Assembly: GCF_005221385.1 (NCBI RefSeq)
Contig: NZ_CP039903.1
Location: forward strand, 682,001 to 746,000
DNA length: 64,000 nt
Source: Agrobacterium tumefaciens
Lineage (GTDB): Bacteria; Pseudomonadota; Alphaproteobacteria; Rhizobiales; Rhizobiaceae
Direction of reading: 5' to 3'
Positions 34,559 to 43,242 of this stretch are shown here, piece by piece. Both the position numbers and the translations under genes were made by a program. The notes below the pieces were generated by a model. It did no database searches. It worked only from the letters and a program-made list of their open reading frames with translations, and had not been told where the DNA came from. The number at the start of each line of letters is the position of its first letter. Within the stretch, counting starts at the first letter, position 1.

Positions 34559-36064
34559 TTACTGGAACGCCGTCTCGTAAAAGCTTCTAAGCTTGCGCGA
34601 ATGCAGCGTTTCCGTCGGCATGGCGGCGAGCTTCTGCACGGCGCGGATGCCGATTTGCAGATGCTGGGCGACCTGGGTGCGATAGAATTCCGTCGCCATG
34701 CCCGGCAGCTTCAATTCGCCATGCAGCGGCTTGTCGGAGACACAGAGCAACGTGCCGTAGGGCACGCGGAAACGGAAGCCGTTGGCGGCGATGGTGGCCG
34801 ATTCCATGTCGAGTGCTATGGCGCGGGATTGCGACAGGCGCTTGACCGGACCGGCCTGGTCGCGAAGCTCCCAGTTGCGGTTGTCTATGGTGGCGACGGT
34901 GCCGGTGCGCATGATGCGCTTCAGCTCGAAGCCCTCGTATCCGGTGACTTCCGCCACCGCGCCTTCCAGCGCCAGCTGCACTTCGGCGAGAGCCGGGATT
35001 GGCACCCAGACCGGCAGGTCGTCATCGAGAACGTGGTCCTCACGCACATAGGCATGCGCCAGAACATAATCGCCCAGCCGCTGGCTGTTACGCAGGCCGG
35101 CGCAATGACCGACCATCAGCCAGGCGTGCGGGCGCAGCACGGCGATATGGTCGGTGATCGTCTTGGCGTTGGAAGGGCCGACGCCGATATTGACCAGCGT
35201 AATGCCCGCGTGGCCCTTTTTCTTCAGGTGATAGGCGGGCATCTGTGGCAGGCGGCCAAGCACGGCGTCCGTTTCCGGCCTGTCGGAGCCGGCGGGGGTG
35301 ATGATGTTGCCCGGCTCCACGAAGGCGGTGTAACCCTCGCCGCCATTCTTCATCATCTGGCGCGCCCATGCGGCGAATTCGTCGATATAGAACTGGTAGT
35401 TGGTGAACAGCACGAAGTTCTGGAAATGGCTGGCGCTGGTCGCCGTATAGTGGCTGAGGCGCGCCAGCGAATAATCGATGCGCTGCGCGGTAAACGGCGC
35501 AAGCGGTGCGGGTTCGCCCGGCACCTGGTCATATTCGCCATTGGCGATGAGGTCGTCGGTATTGTTGAGATCGGGCGTATCGAACAGATCGCGCAGCGGC
35601 ACGTCGGACAGCGAGGAAGCGGCAGCCGCCTCGACATAAGCGCCTTCGCCAAAAGCGAAATGCAACGGAATGGGCGTGGCCGATTCCGACACCGTGACGG
35701 GAACGCCGTGGTTCTTCATCAGAAGCCCCAGCTGTTCCTTGAGATAATGGCGGAAAAGCTCTGGCCGGGTGATCGTCGTCGTGTAGACGCCGGGCGCGGT
35801 GACGTGACCATAGGAGAGGCGCGAGTCGACATGACCGAAGGTTGCAGTCTCAAGGCTGACCTGCGGATAGCAGGCGCGGTAACGGCCGGCAATCGGCGCG
35901 CCCTTGGCAAGGTCGGTGAAGGAGTTGATCAGGAACGCCGTATTGCGTTCGTAAAGCGCGGTCAAAGCCTCGACTGCTTCTTTCGGGTCCGTAAAGGACT
36001 GCGGTGCGAAAGGCTCGGGGCTGATGAAGGTGAAGGGCGGAATCGTTCGTTTTGCTATTGTCAT
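34559..36064 (-). CDS. amn: AMP nucleosidase
   Basis: Splits AMP into adenine and ribose 5-phosphate, helping control the adenylate pool. At 501 residues it fits proteobacterial Amn, with the N-terminal domain (about 1-190) and the nucleoside phosphorylase-like catalytic domain (NIGVGPSNAKTITDHIAVLRPHAWLMVGHCAGLR and later VATIDNRNWELR, IALDMESATIAANG). It starts at an ATG just inside a low-complexity non-coding stretch. It is monocistronic. Confidence 0.94.
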   Translation of the reverse strand: MTIAKRTIPPFTFISPEPFAPQSFTDPKEAVEALTALYERNTAFLINSFTDLAKGAPIAGRYRACYPQVSLETATFGHVDSRLSYGHVTAPGVYTTTITRPELFRHYLKEQLGLLMKNHGVPVTVSESATPIPLHFAFGEGAYVEAAAASSLSDVPLRDLFDTPDLNNTDDLIANGEYDQVPGEPAPLAPFTAQRIDYSLARLSHYTATSASHFQNFVLFTNYQFYIDEFAAWARQMMKNGGEGYTAFVEPGNIITPAGSDRPETDAVLGRLPQMPAYHLKKKGHAGITLVNIGVGPSNAKTITDHIAVLRPHAWLMVGHCAGLRNSQRLGDYVLAHAYVREDHVLDDDLPVWVPIPALAEVQLALEGAVAEVTGYEGFELKRIMRTGTVATIDNRNWELRDQAGPVKRLSQSRAIALDMESATIAANGFRFRVPYGTLLCVSDKPLHGELKLPGMATEFYRTQVAQHLQIGIRAVQKLAAMPTETLHSRKLRSFYETAFQ

Positions 36065-36167
36065 GGCCCATTATAAGGGGGCAATTTCGACAGGCAAGCG
36101 ACAGAAATACGAAGAAACTGAAAAGAAACGGAAAATGCGGCCGGATCGATAAAGGGTGTGCGAGATA

Positions 36168-36341
36168 TCAGCCGAGCGTGCCGCGCTGCAGGCTCATCAA
36201 GAGCACGAAACCGGCGCCCTTGGATGCCGGGCGAGGATCTGCCTTGTAAACCGCAAGTCCCGCCACCGGGCCGAGAAAGATCGAGGCCATCAGCACCAGC
36301 CGCAGAGCGGAAAACAGGCCGTTGGAGAAGCTGTTTGTCAT
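36168..36341 (-). CDS. Small single-span membrane protein
   Basis: 57 residues with one membrane helix (ALRLVLMASIFLGPVAGLAVY, about 11-31) and a Pro/Lys-containing tail. It follows the other small membrane gene (36352-36528) by 10 bp on the same strand, suggesting a two-gene unit. No family is recognised. The open frame extends upstream, but that part is Pro/Arg-rich and overlaps the other gene. Confidence 0.5.
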   Translation of the reverse strand: MTNSFSNGLFSALRLVLMASIFLGPVAGLAVYKADPRPASKGAGFVLLMSLQRGTLG

Positions 36342-36351
36342 CGGCCGGTCC

Positions 36352-36528
36352 TCAAAGTACGACGGGGCAATTGGCGCCGGGCGCCGGGCTGTGCTGGCAG
36401 GCAATTGCCGCGCCGGCATTCACCCGCTGAAAACTGCGGTTGGGATTAACGACGAGCGAAGCGAAGGACATGGCGAAGATCGCCATGAGAAACGCGAAGA
36501 TTGCCAACCGGCTGATCAACTTTGCCAT
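36352..36528 (-). CDS. Small exported or membrane protein
   Basis: 58 residues: a hydrophobic N-terminal segment (LAIFAFLMAIFAMSFASLVV, about 8-27), then a short tail with two cysteines (IACQHSP, ANCPVVL) that could form a disulfide in the periplasm. I chose 36528 because AAGGGGA lies about 7 bases before it, whereas the ATG at 36534 touches the ribosome-binding site. No family is recognised. Confidence 0.55.
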   Translation of the reverse strand: MAKLISRLAIFAFLMAIFAMSFASLVVNPNRSFQRVNAGAAIACQHSPAPGANCPVVL

Positions 36529-36693
36529 GTCCATTCCCCTTTATTGGAGTTGATGGACAGAGTTTTGCCATACTCGGACTGAACGGACCCTGAGACCCCG
36601 GTTCATATGGTGTTCAGGGATGTTAACGGGTGGTGACAGGACAGATTGATGCCGCAATGGTCTCGCTGGAGACCTCGATCTCCCGTCTTTTGA

Positions 36694-37290
36694 TCACGAA
36701 GAAGAGGTGGCCGCGCGCGCGGCAAGATCGGCCACGAGGGTTTCGAGTGCCTGCGGTTTCGTGACGTCGACAACCGGCAGGTGATGTTGCTGCGCCGACG
36801 CCAGCATCTCGGTATTCTCCCGCAGCGAGCGCTCGATGAAGGCGTCCATGATCTGCCGCTGGCTGGCCGTTGCATCGTCGTATTGGGCGTGAGAACGCAT
36901 CCGCTCGAGAAGAAAGTCATTCCCGGCATGCAGAAACACCCCGGCGACAGTGCCGCCGAGCAGGGGCGAGATAAATTCCGGGCGCAGGGCCGCGCCCTCG
37001 AAAATTGCAGGATTGCCGGTGCCGGATGTGTTGTCGATCAGCGAGCGGATCAGCGGCCAGATGTTCTGGTGATGCACTTTCAGAAACCAGTGGATCGTTT
37101 CCGCTGAAAGCTGCGTGTAATAGTCCTCCACCGGTGCCGGTATGCCCGGCCAAGGCCGGCCGGGGTGGCGGGCGAGGCTATCGGTCGATATCGCTTCGCA
37201 GCCGAGCTTTTCACTCAACAGACCGGCAAGGGTACTTTTGCCCACATGCGAGGTGCCGGCAATCAGGATCGTCAAAAGGGGGAGGGGCAT
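36694..37290 (-). CDS. P-loop kinase-like ATPase
   Basis: 198 residues. A Walker A loop (GTSHVGKST) stands at about 11-19, followed by DSLARHPGRPWPG and a lid-like region (LERMRSHAQYDDATASQRQIMDAFIERS). The shape is that of a small nucleotide or metabolite kinase such as 2-phosphoglycerate or shikimate-type kinases; the substrate is not identifiable. The ATG at 37290 begins just before the P-loop strand; the longer frame is Pro-rich and unlikely. Confidence 0.75.
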   Translation of the reverse strand: MPLPLLTILIAGTSHVGKSTLAGLLSEKLGCEAISTDSLARHPGRPWPGIPAPVEDYYTQLSAETIHWFLKVHHQNIWPLIRSLIDNTSGTGNPAIFEGAALRPEFISPLLGGTVAGVFLHAGNDFLLERMRSHAQYDDATASQRQIMDAFIERSLRENTEMLASAQQHHLPVVDVTKPQALETLVADLAARAATSSS

Positions 37291-37443
37291 GCGTGGCTCT
37301 CGTTGGGGTGCGCTGGGTGGCCACGATACATCAACGGGCACAGGTGTTCCACGCGACATCCATTCGCGGTTACACAGGCAGGTTTCCTGATGCCGCGCCG
37401 GGTTGGCTGGCGGGGAGCCGAAGGCCCGCCCGCCGTCCTGCTG

Positions 37444-37782
37444 TTACAACCGTGTCCAGGTCTGCGATTTGCACAAGATCTTCAGCACGCAGCCCTTCAT
37501 GTTCAGCGAATTGCCGGAAACGGTGCCGGAGCCGCTATAGGTCTTGTCGTTGGCTGGGTCGGTGATGTCGCCGGAGTAGTTGTTTCCCTTGCCGGAAAGC
37601 TTGCCGATCTGTTTTCCGGCATGTTTGCCGGTCTTCAGCGTCACACAAAAGGCTGCGCCGCAGGGGCCGATCACCGCGGTTTCGCCGCTTGCCGTCTTCC
37701 AGTTGCCCTCAATGGTTTCTGCGGCAAAAGCAAGGTTGCTGCCCATCATGAGGGCAGCGGCAATCATCATTACGCGCTTCAT
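37444..37782 (-). CDS. Exported DUF2147-like protein
   Basis: 112 residues. A signal peptide (MKRVMMIAAALMMGSNLAFA) is followed by EGNWKTASGE and a short beta-rich domain ending LKILCKSQTWTRL, the DUF2147 pattern (a W-x-T/G repeat family). Four cysteines in the mature part could form two disulfides. The function is unknown. The start is firm: GGGAGGAG about 6 bases upstream. Confidence 0.8.
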   Translation of the reverse strand: MKRVMMIAAALMMGSNLAFAAETIEGNWKTASGETAVIGPCGAAFCVTLKTGKHAGKQIGKLSGKGNNYSGDITDPANDKTYSGSGTVSGNSLNMKGCVLKILCKSQTWTRL

Positions 37783-38370
37783 AAAAACTCCTCCCGAAAT
37801 TTGCGCAGACCCCTTCTGAGCCGGATTGGTCACGAAGAAATGGATGCGCATTAAACCCTGTTCCGCATTGCCGATGGTGTGACGTCCTGCGACGCGATCA
37901 CCCTTTTGGCCATGCTATCCTCTACCTGTTTCATCCTCATAACAGGCAGGCGAATACTATTTTACGTTAACGTAAAAGGAAACAGAAATTTGCCGCCATG
38001 GAGAGGCATTTGCGACGGTCGAGGGAGTTGAAACGGGCGAATTTGAAAATCGATGTTTTTATCGTGGTGAACGAAGGGTTTAAATCCAGATGTAAACTTT
38101 TCGTAAAAATCGCCTGAAAGTCCTTAATTTCCGCACCTCATGATATTTAACAAAAACCCAATTTTACCAATCGTTTGCAGTTTGTTTGCGGCCCATTAAT
38201 CATGCCTTTTAAGCGCCCGTTGAAAGGCTTGAGGCATAGTGAACTCATCAAAAGCGCAGGGAAAACCTGCCGGCCCAAAGAACAAAAAAGCCGCATAAGA
38301 CGGCGGTTCTGAAGGTTAGCCTCGGCAAGAAGGCAATTGATGAAACAGGCAGAAGACAGGGATTAAAACG
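37783..38370. other. Intergenic region with an 18-bp palindrome
   Basis: 588 bp between the DUF2147 gene and the Sel1-like gene. It holds the perfect palindrome at 37960-37977, an AT-rich stretch (38090-38200) likely to be a promoter, and a 19-codon frame starting at GTG 38239 that is rich in Lys but too short to call. Confidence 0.5.
37960..37977. promoter_or_regulatory. Perfect palindrome TTTTACGTTAACGTAAAA
   Basis: An 18-bp perfect inverted repeat, about 180 bp upstream of the DUF2147 gene and about 390 bp upstream of the Sel1-like gene. The core resembles the site at 21899 in front of the ETF-QO gene, so the two may belong to one regulon. Confidence 0.5.
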
Positions 38371-38637
38371 ATGGCACGCTTTGAAATTCGCGATATCGAA
38401 ATGGCAGTTGCCGGTGGCGAAACCCGCGCCGACACCCTTTGCAATCTCGGCCTGGTCTATGCGACCGGCCGGGGCTGCACGGTGGATCTGGTCGCGGCCC
38501 ACAAATGGCTCAACATCGCCGCCATCCGCGGATCGGAAAGAGCCGCTTCTTTGCGCGCAGATCTTGCCCGGAACATGACCAAGGCGGAACTGGCCGAAGC
38601 GCTGCGTGCTGCCCGTGACTGGATGACGATGCACTGA
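38371..38637 (+). CDS. Small Sel1-repeat protein
   Basis: 88 residues. ADTLCNLGLVYATGRGCTVDLVAAHKWLNIAAIRGSERA is about one Sel1-like repeat (the A-x-x-LG-x-x-Y-x-x-GxG pattern), a helical protein-binding unit, followed by a short charged helix. There is no signal peptide, so it is cytoplasmic. The binding partner is unknown. The ATG at 38371 is preceded by GACAGGGA. Confidence 0.8.
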   Translation: MARFEIRDIEMAVAGGETRADTLCNLGLVYATGRGCTVDLVAAHKWLNIAAIRGSERAASLRADLARNMTKAELAEALRAARDWMTMH

Positions 38638-38900
38638 TCCATCCAGACTATCAGTGAGATTTCCGGTCCGGTTCCCTCCAGTCCCGATGACCGGTGCAAA
38701 CGAAAGTAAACCCGAAGGGGAACGCGGCGAGGGCTTTAAAAAAAGCTTTTGCGCTGACACATCAAACCGCGACCGGCAGGAACAAGGCCGGCGCGGTTTT
38801 CTTATGTTTGGCGATGTCTCTTCGCCGGAAAACGATTCGCGGGCAGGGGCTTGCGGGAGGATGTTGAATCGATGCGTGCAACGCGCGGCACTTTCCAACC

Positions 38901-39017
38901 CTCATTCCTGTGCTTGTCACAGGAATCCAGCCGACGCGCGTCTGCGCGGCGAAAAGAGTCCCTCCAGCCCAAGGACTTGGGCTGACTGGATTCCTGTGAC
39001 GAGCACAGGAATGAGGG
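38901..39017. repeat. Intergenic mosaic palindrome, family A, copy 3 (inverted core)
   Basis: The outer arms are a variant (CATTCCTGTGCTTGTCACAGG and its inverse). The inner modules are in the opposite order and orientation to copy 1: GACGCGCGTCTGCGCGGCGA first, then AGCCCAAGGACTTGGGCT. It lies between the Sel1-like gene and the convergent aminotransferase. Confidence 0.9.
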
Positions 39018-39029
39018 TGGGTTGGGAGC

Positions 39030-40142
39030 TTACCCGATCGCCTTGAGGACCTTCGGCAATGCCTGCTCGAAAAGATCGAGCTTGTCATTCGGCCCCACGC
39101 TCACGCGAATGCAGCGGTTGAGCGGGGCCACACCCGGCATGCGGATGAAGACGCCATGTTCCATCAGCCCATCGACGATGGCCCGGGCGTAAGCCCCGTC
39201 GCGGTGGCAATCGATGGTGACGAAATTGGTGGCCGAGGGCAGGGGCGAAAGGCCGTTATTTCGGGCGATCGCGGAAACACGCTCACGGGCGTCGGAAATT
39301 TTACCAACGACTTCATGCAGATAGGCCTGATCCTTCAGCGCCGCCAAAGCACCGGCGACAGACATGCGCGCCATGCCGAAATGGTTGCGGATCTTGTCGA
39401 AGGCTTCGACATTGCCGAGCGTGCCAATGGCATAACCGACACGTGCGCCGGCGAGCCCATAGGCCTTTGAGAAGGTGCGCATGCGCAGAATGTTCGGCTG
39501 GCCGATCAGCGCATCGATGGCCGGCACGGCACTGGCGGGCGCGGTTTCGCAATAGGCCTCGTCCAGAATGAGCAGGCAGGTTTCCGGCAGCGCGCGCGCA
39601 AAGGCAACGACCTCGCTCGCCTCCCACCAGCTTCCCATCGGATTGTCAGGATTGGCGAAATAGACGAGCGGCGCATTTTCCCGAATGACGAGATCGAGAA
39701 GGCCATCAAGGTCTTCGTGATCGTCCACATAGGGTGTGGTCACGAGTTTCCCGCCAAAACCGTTCACATGGTAATTGAAGGTGGGATAACCGCCAAACGA
39801 GGTGACAACAGGCGTGTCGGGCTCGATAATCAGCCGGGCGATCTCACCCAGCAATCCGTCCACGCCGCTGCCGATGGCGATATTGCCGCGTGCAACGCCG
39901 TGATGGATGGCAAGCGCTTCCTTCAATTCGAAATTTTCCGGGTCGCTATACATCCAGGTGTCTGCCGCAGCGTCACGCAGGGCCAGAAGCACTGAAGGGG
40001 CGGGGCCAAAGCCGCTTTCATTGGCGCCGATCCGCGCTTCCACCTTCAGGCCGCGGTTCCGTTCGATGGCTTCCGGGCCAACGAAAGGAACGGTTGAAGG
40101 GAGCGAGACGGCAAGCGGCGTAAGGCGTGAGAAAGCGGACAT
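39030..40142 (-). CDS. HisC-like class I/II aminotransferase
   Basis: 370 residues, PLP fold type I, closest in pattern to histidinol-phosphate aminotransferases. GANESGFGPAPSV near the start, FANPDNPMGSWW, DEAYCE and the PLP Lys in RTFSKAYGLAGARVGYAIG are all present. Since no his genes are near, it may serve aromatic or other amino-acid transamination instead of histidine synthesis. The start at 40142 is the first ATG before the conserved N-terminus; the longer frame would add a short unconvincing tail. Confidence 0.88.
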   Translation of the reverse strand: MSAFSRLTPLAVSLPSTVPFVGPEAIERNRGLKVEARIGANESGFGPAPSVLLALRDAAADTWMYSDPENFELKEALAIHHGVARGNIAIGSGVDGLLGEIARLIIEPDTPVVTSFGGYPTFNYHVNGFGGKLVTTPYVDDHEDLDGLLDLVIRENAPLVYFANPDNPMGSWWEASEVVAFARALPETCLLILDEAYCETAPASAVPAIDALIGQPNILRMRTFSKAYGLAGARVGYAIGTLGNVEAFDKIRNHFGMARMSVAGALAALKDQAYLHEVVGKISDARERVSAIARNNGLSPLPSATNFVTIDCHRDGAYARAIVDGLMEHGVFIRMPGVAPLNRCIRVSVGPNDKLDLFEQALPKVLKAIG

Positions 40143-40194
40143 TGGCTGAAAGTTCCGGTAGCTGTGTTTGAAAACCCGGCTCACAATAGGTGCA

Positions 40195-40225
40195 AAAAAA
40201 CCGGACGCAAGCCGCGCCGGGTTAT
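40195..40225 (-). terminator. Probable terminator of the PilZ gene
   Basis: An imperfect stem (AACCGGACGC region pairing with GCGCCGGGTT) is followed on the minus strand by a run of seven T. It lies about 45 bp beyond the stop of the PilZ gene. Confidence 0.5.
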
Positions 40226-40268
40226 CCAGTGACTGTTTTGGAACAGTTTTTTCCGCCGCCGTGCCGGC

Positions 40269-40616
40269 TCAGGCGCTGGTCTCGAAACTCAGCCGGCGCA
40301 CATGGTGCAGGAATTCGGCATCGATCAGCATGTTGAAACCGATGGTGACCTTTTCCTCTTCGCGGCGGATCAGCGTGCAGCCAATCTCATCGCGGATGCC
40401 GAGGATTTCCAGATAGAAATTGGCGGGCATTTCCAGATGCGGACCGACTTCGATTTCCGCGCCATAAAGGGAAATGGTGCGCACCAGGCAGCGCATGGTG
40501 TCCTTGGCGCTGAGATGATGCCCGATGAAGGTGATCTTGCCGGGCCGGTCGATCTGAAATTTCTCGTACTTCTCGTCCTGCGGGACGTTCTGACGGGGAT
40601 CCATATGCAAAGCCAT
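40269..40616 (-). CDS. PilZ-domain protein, degenerate c-di-GMP site
   Basis: 115 residues made up of one PilZ-like beta-barrel. The expected RxxxR and D/NxSxxG motifs are weak: the second reads TISLYGAEI, with Thr in place of Asp/Asn. Binding of c-di-GMP is therefore doubtful and the domain may work through protein contacts. The start MALHMDP is near an AGG upstream. Confidence 0.75.
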   Translation of the reverse strand: MALHMDPRQNVPQDEKYEKFQIDRPGKITFIGHHLSAKDTMRCLVRTISLYGAEIEVGPHLEMPANFYLEILGIRDEIGCTLIRREEEKVTIGFNMLIDAEFLHHVRRLSFETSA

Positions 40617-40944
40617 GACAACCTCCCGGATTGCCTCTCCTGATGCTGATTTTAACGCGGCTTCCTTGCCAGGTCATGAAGGAAATCCGCGCAATTGTCT
40701 GTTGTCCGTCTCGACATGGGCCAATCTTCGTTTCGCAAGCCGATGTTTCCCTTGATAGAATGCGCTTGGCTCGGTCCGGTTGCAGGCGTGTCGCAGCCTG
40801 TGCTGATAATGTGTCATGCTTGCACCGGGCTGGCGTGGCTGCGCTGTTGACGCGGGCCGTACTTGGCGTTACGCCTGATCCGGCAATATGGCTTCGCGAT
40901 CATGGCAGGGTTGGCCGATCGCGATTCGTGTCTGGGAGTGGAAC

Positions 40945-42162
40945 GTGACGGGAAGGCTGGTAATCGTCGGGGCGGGGCAGGCCGCTTTCGCGCTGGCGGC
41001 AAAGCTCCGGGCGCTAAAGGATGAGCGTCCCATCACCATCATCGGCTCTGAAGATGTCTATCCCTACCAGCGGCCGCCGCTCTCCAAAAAATACCTTCTC
41101 GGCGAGATGAGTTTTGACCGGCTGATGTTCCGCCCGGAGGAGTGGTACGCGGAAAATAATGTCGATATCCGGCTGTCCACCTGGGCGGAAGATATCGACC
41201 GTAAGGCCAAAACGGTTCGCATGCAGGATGGCAGCACGCTTGCCTATGACAAGCTGGTGCTGGCGACCGGGGCCGCGCCCCGCCCGCTGCCCGCCAGCAT
41301 CGGCGGCGACCTGGAAGGGGTCTTGACCGTTCGCGACAAGCGCGACGCCGACCGTCTCATGGAAGAGATGAAACCGGGCCGCAGGCTGCTGGTGATCGGC
41401 GGCGGTTATATCGGCCTTGAAGCGGCCGCCGTTGCCCGCAAGCTCGGCCTTGAAGTGACGCTGATCGAAATGGCCGACCGCATTCTGCAGCGCGTTGCGG
41501 CGAAGGAAACCGCCGATATCATGCGTGGCATCCATCAGGCCCATGGCGTTTCCATCCGCGAAAAGACCGGCCTCGTGCGCCTTGTCGGCATGGATGGCCG
41601 GGTGGCCGCCGCCGAACTCTCCGACGGTTCGACACTTGATGTGGATTTTGTGATTGTCGGCATCGGCGTGACGCCGAATGACCGCCTTGCCCGCGAATCG
41701 GGCCTTGATGTCGGCAATGGCATCGTGGTGGACGGTTATACCCGCAGTTCGGACAGGGACATTCATGCGGTGGGCGACTGCGCGTTATTGCCATGGCGCG
41801 GCCAGCATGTGCGTCTCGAATCGGTACAGAATGCCGTCGATCAGGCCGAGGCCGCCGCTGCCGTGCTGGCAGGCACCGAAACCGCCTATGACGCGAAACC
41901 CTGGTTCTGGTCGGATCAATATGAGGTAAAGCTGCAGATCGCCGGCTTCAATCTCGGTTACGACGAGACGGTGCTGAGACCCGGCGCCCGTGAGGGCAGC
42001 TGGTCCGTCTGGTATTTCCGCGACGGGCATTTCGTGGCGGTCGATGCCGTCAATGATGCCAAGGCCTATGTCGCTGGCAAGAAACTGCTCGATACCGGCG
42101 CGGAGCCGGATCGCGCCATCCTGGCGGATACCTCCGCCGATCTGAAATTGCTGCTCTCCTGA
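40945..42162 (+). CDS. FAD-dependent ferredoxin/rubredoxin reductase
   Basis: 405 residues with two dinucleotide-binding sites: FAD (VIVGAGQAAFALAAKLR, about 5-21) and NAD(P)H (VIGGGYIGLEAAAVARKLG, about 150-168), then the family motif DIHAVGDCA and a C-terminal reductase domain. It would pass electrons from NAD(P)H to a small iron-sulfur protein. The start is GTG at 40945 with GGGAG 6 bases upstream; no ATG fits before the FAD motif. The aldolase gene begins 7 bp after its stop. Confidence 0.9.
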   Translation: MTGRLVIVGAGQAAFALAAKLRALKDERPITIIGSEDVYPYQRPPLSKKYLLGEMSFDRLMFRPEEWYAENNVDIRLSTWAEDIDRKAKTVRMQDGSTLAYDKLVLATGAAPRPLPASIGGDLEGVLTVRDKRDADRLMEEMKPGRRLLVIGGGYIGLEAAAVARKLGLEVTLIEMADRILQRVAAKETADIMRGIHQAHGVSIREKTGLVRLVGMDGRVAAAELSDGSTLDVDFVIVGIGVTPNDRLARESGLDVGNGIVVDGYTRSSDRDIHAVGDCALLPWRGQHVRLESVQNAVDQAEAAAAVLAGTETAYDAKPWFWSDQYEVKLQIAGFNLGYDETVLRPGAREGSWSVWYFRDGHFVAVDAVNDAKAYVAGKKLLDTGAEPDRAILADTSADLKLLLS

Positions 42163-42169
42163 GGACATC

Positions 42170-42970
42170 ATGCCCGCTCCCGAAAACCGTTTCAAAACCG
42201 CCATCCACGCCGGCAAGCCGCAGATCGGCCTCTGGCTAGACATGGGCGAGGCCATTGCCGCGGAAATCGCCGGCACGGCGGGCTTCGACTGGCTGGTGAT
42301 CGATGGTGAGCACGGGCCGAACGATCTGCGTAGCATCATCGACCAGCTGCGCGCGCTTGCCACGTCACCGGCCGAGCCGGTGGTGCGCGTGCCGGTCGGC
42401 GAAAGCTGGATGATCAAGCAGCTGCTGGATGCAGGTGCACGCACGCTTCTTGTCCCGATGGTCGATTCGGCTGATCAGGCCAGAGATCTGGTCAGCGCCA
42501 TGCATTATCCGCCGCGCGGCATTCGCGGCATGGGGGCCGCCGTGGCCCGTGCCTCTGCCTTCAACACGATCACCGATTATGCCGACAGCGCTTCGGACAG
42601 CGTTTGCCTGCTGGTACAGGCCGAAACGCGGGCGGCGATCAACGATCTCGACAATATTCTTGCGGTGGAAGGTGTGGACGGCATCTTCATCGGCCCGGCG
42701 GATCTCGCCGCCGATATGGGCTATCTCGGCAGGATCGACGAGCCGGAGGTGCAGGCGGTGATCGAGGCGGCCATCGTCAAGATCGTCGCGGCGGGCAAGG
42801 CCGCCGGCATTCTGACCTTCAACGAAACCTATAATCGCCGTTACCTCGAACTCGGGGCTTCCTTCGTCGCCGTCGGCGCCGATGTCACGGAATTTGCCAA
42901 CGCCCTGCGCAACCTGTCCGGCCGCTACAAGGGCGGGGCAGCGCCGGCGCCATCCAGATCGGGTTATTAA
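42170..42970 (+). CDS. HpcH/HpaI-family class II aldolase
   Basis: 266 residues with a TIM barrel. Typical features are DWLVIDGEHGPNDLR, RVPVGE, the metal-binding Glu in VQAETRAAI and FIGPADLAADMG with the metal Asp. It would cleave 2-keto-3-deoxy or 4-hydroxy-2-oxo acids to pyruvate plus an aldehyde. GAGGA sits about 5 bases before the ATG. Close spacing to the reductase suggests co-transcription, though no shared pathway is obvious. Confidence 0.88.
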   Translation: MPAPENRFKTAIHAGKPQIGLWLDMGEAIAAEIAGTAGFDWLVIDGEHGPNDLRSIIDQLRALATSPAEPVVRVPVGESWMIKQLLDAGARTLLVPMVDSADQARDLVSAMHYPPRGIRGMGAAVARASAFNTITDYADSASDSVCLLVQAETRAAINDLDNILAVEGVDGIFIGPADLAADMGYLGRIDEPEVQAVIEAAIVKIVAAGKAAGILTFNETYNRRYLELGASFVAVGADVTEFANALRNLSGRYKGGAAPAPSRSGY

Positions 42971-42973
42971 GTC

Positions 42974-43150
42974 TCAGTCGTCGTTGCTGGCATTCAGCTT
43001 TTCCGGCGGGATGCCCTCTTCGCCGGAGGCAAGGTAGCCGCTGTTGATGAGGGCGGCGCGGACGATGCGCTGAACGGCCTCATCCCGGTCCACGCCGTGG
43101 TCTCTCGCAAAATCCGACAATGCCTCTTCAAGGTCGTCGCTGAATAGCAT
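42974..43150 (-). CDS. Small RHH-like protein of 58 residues
   Basis: A short frame starting at ATG 43150 and ending at TGA 42974. The protein begins MLFSDDLEEALSDFARDHG, continues with DEAVQRIVRAALINSGYL, and ends in an acidic tail. The strand-helix-helix layout is compatible with a ribbon-helix-helix domain, but no family name can be given. GGGGGGCC upstream is a modest ribosome-binding site. It is convergent with the aldolase. Confidence 0.6.
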   Translation of the reverse strand: MLFSDDLEEALSDFARDHGVDRDEAVQRIVRAALINSGYLASGEEGIPPEKLNASNDD

Positions 43151-43186
43151 TTCTGGCCCCCCATTCCTGTTGTCATGAAATCAATG

Positions 43187-43220
43187 CAAAAAAGGCAAGG
43201 CGGAAACGTCCCGCCTTGCC
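43187..43220 (-). terminator. Intrinsic terminator of the DUF883 gene
   Basis: On the minus strand GGCAAGGCGG and CCGCCTTGCC form a perfect 10-bp stem with a 7-base loop, followed by TTTTTTT, about 25 bp beyond the stop of the DUF883-like gene. Confidence 0.9.
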
Positions 43221-43242
43221 CCGACTTTAATACATGCGGCGA

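Noticed and set aside
38239..38298. 19-codon Lys-rich frame upstream of the Sel1-like gene
   Set aside because: Too short to judge, GTG start, no homologous pattern; noted only as part of the intergenic region.
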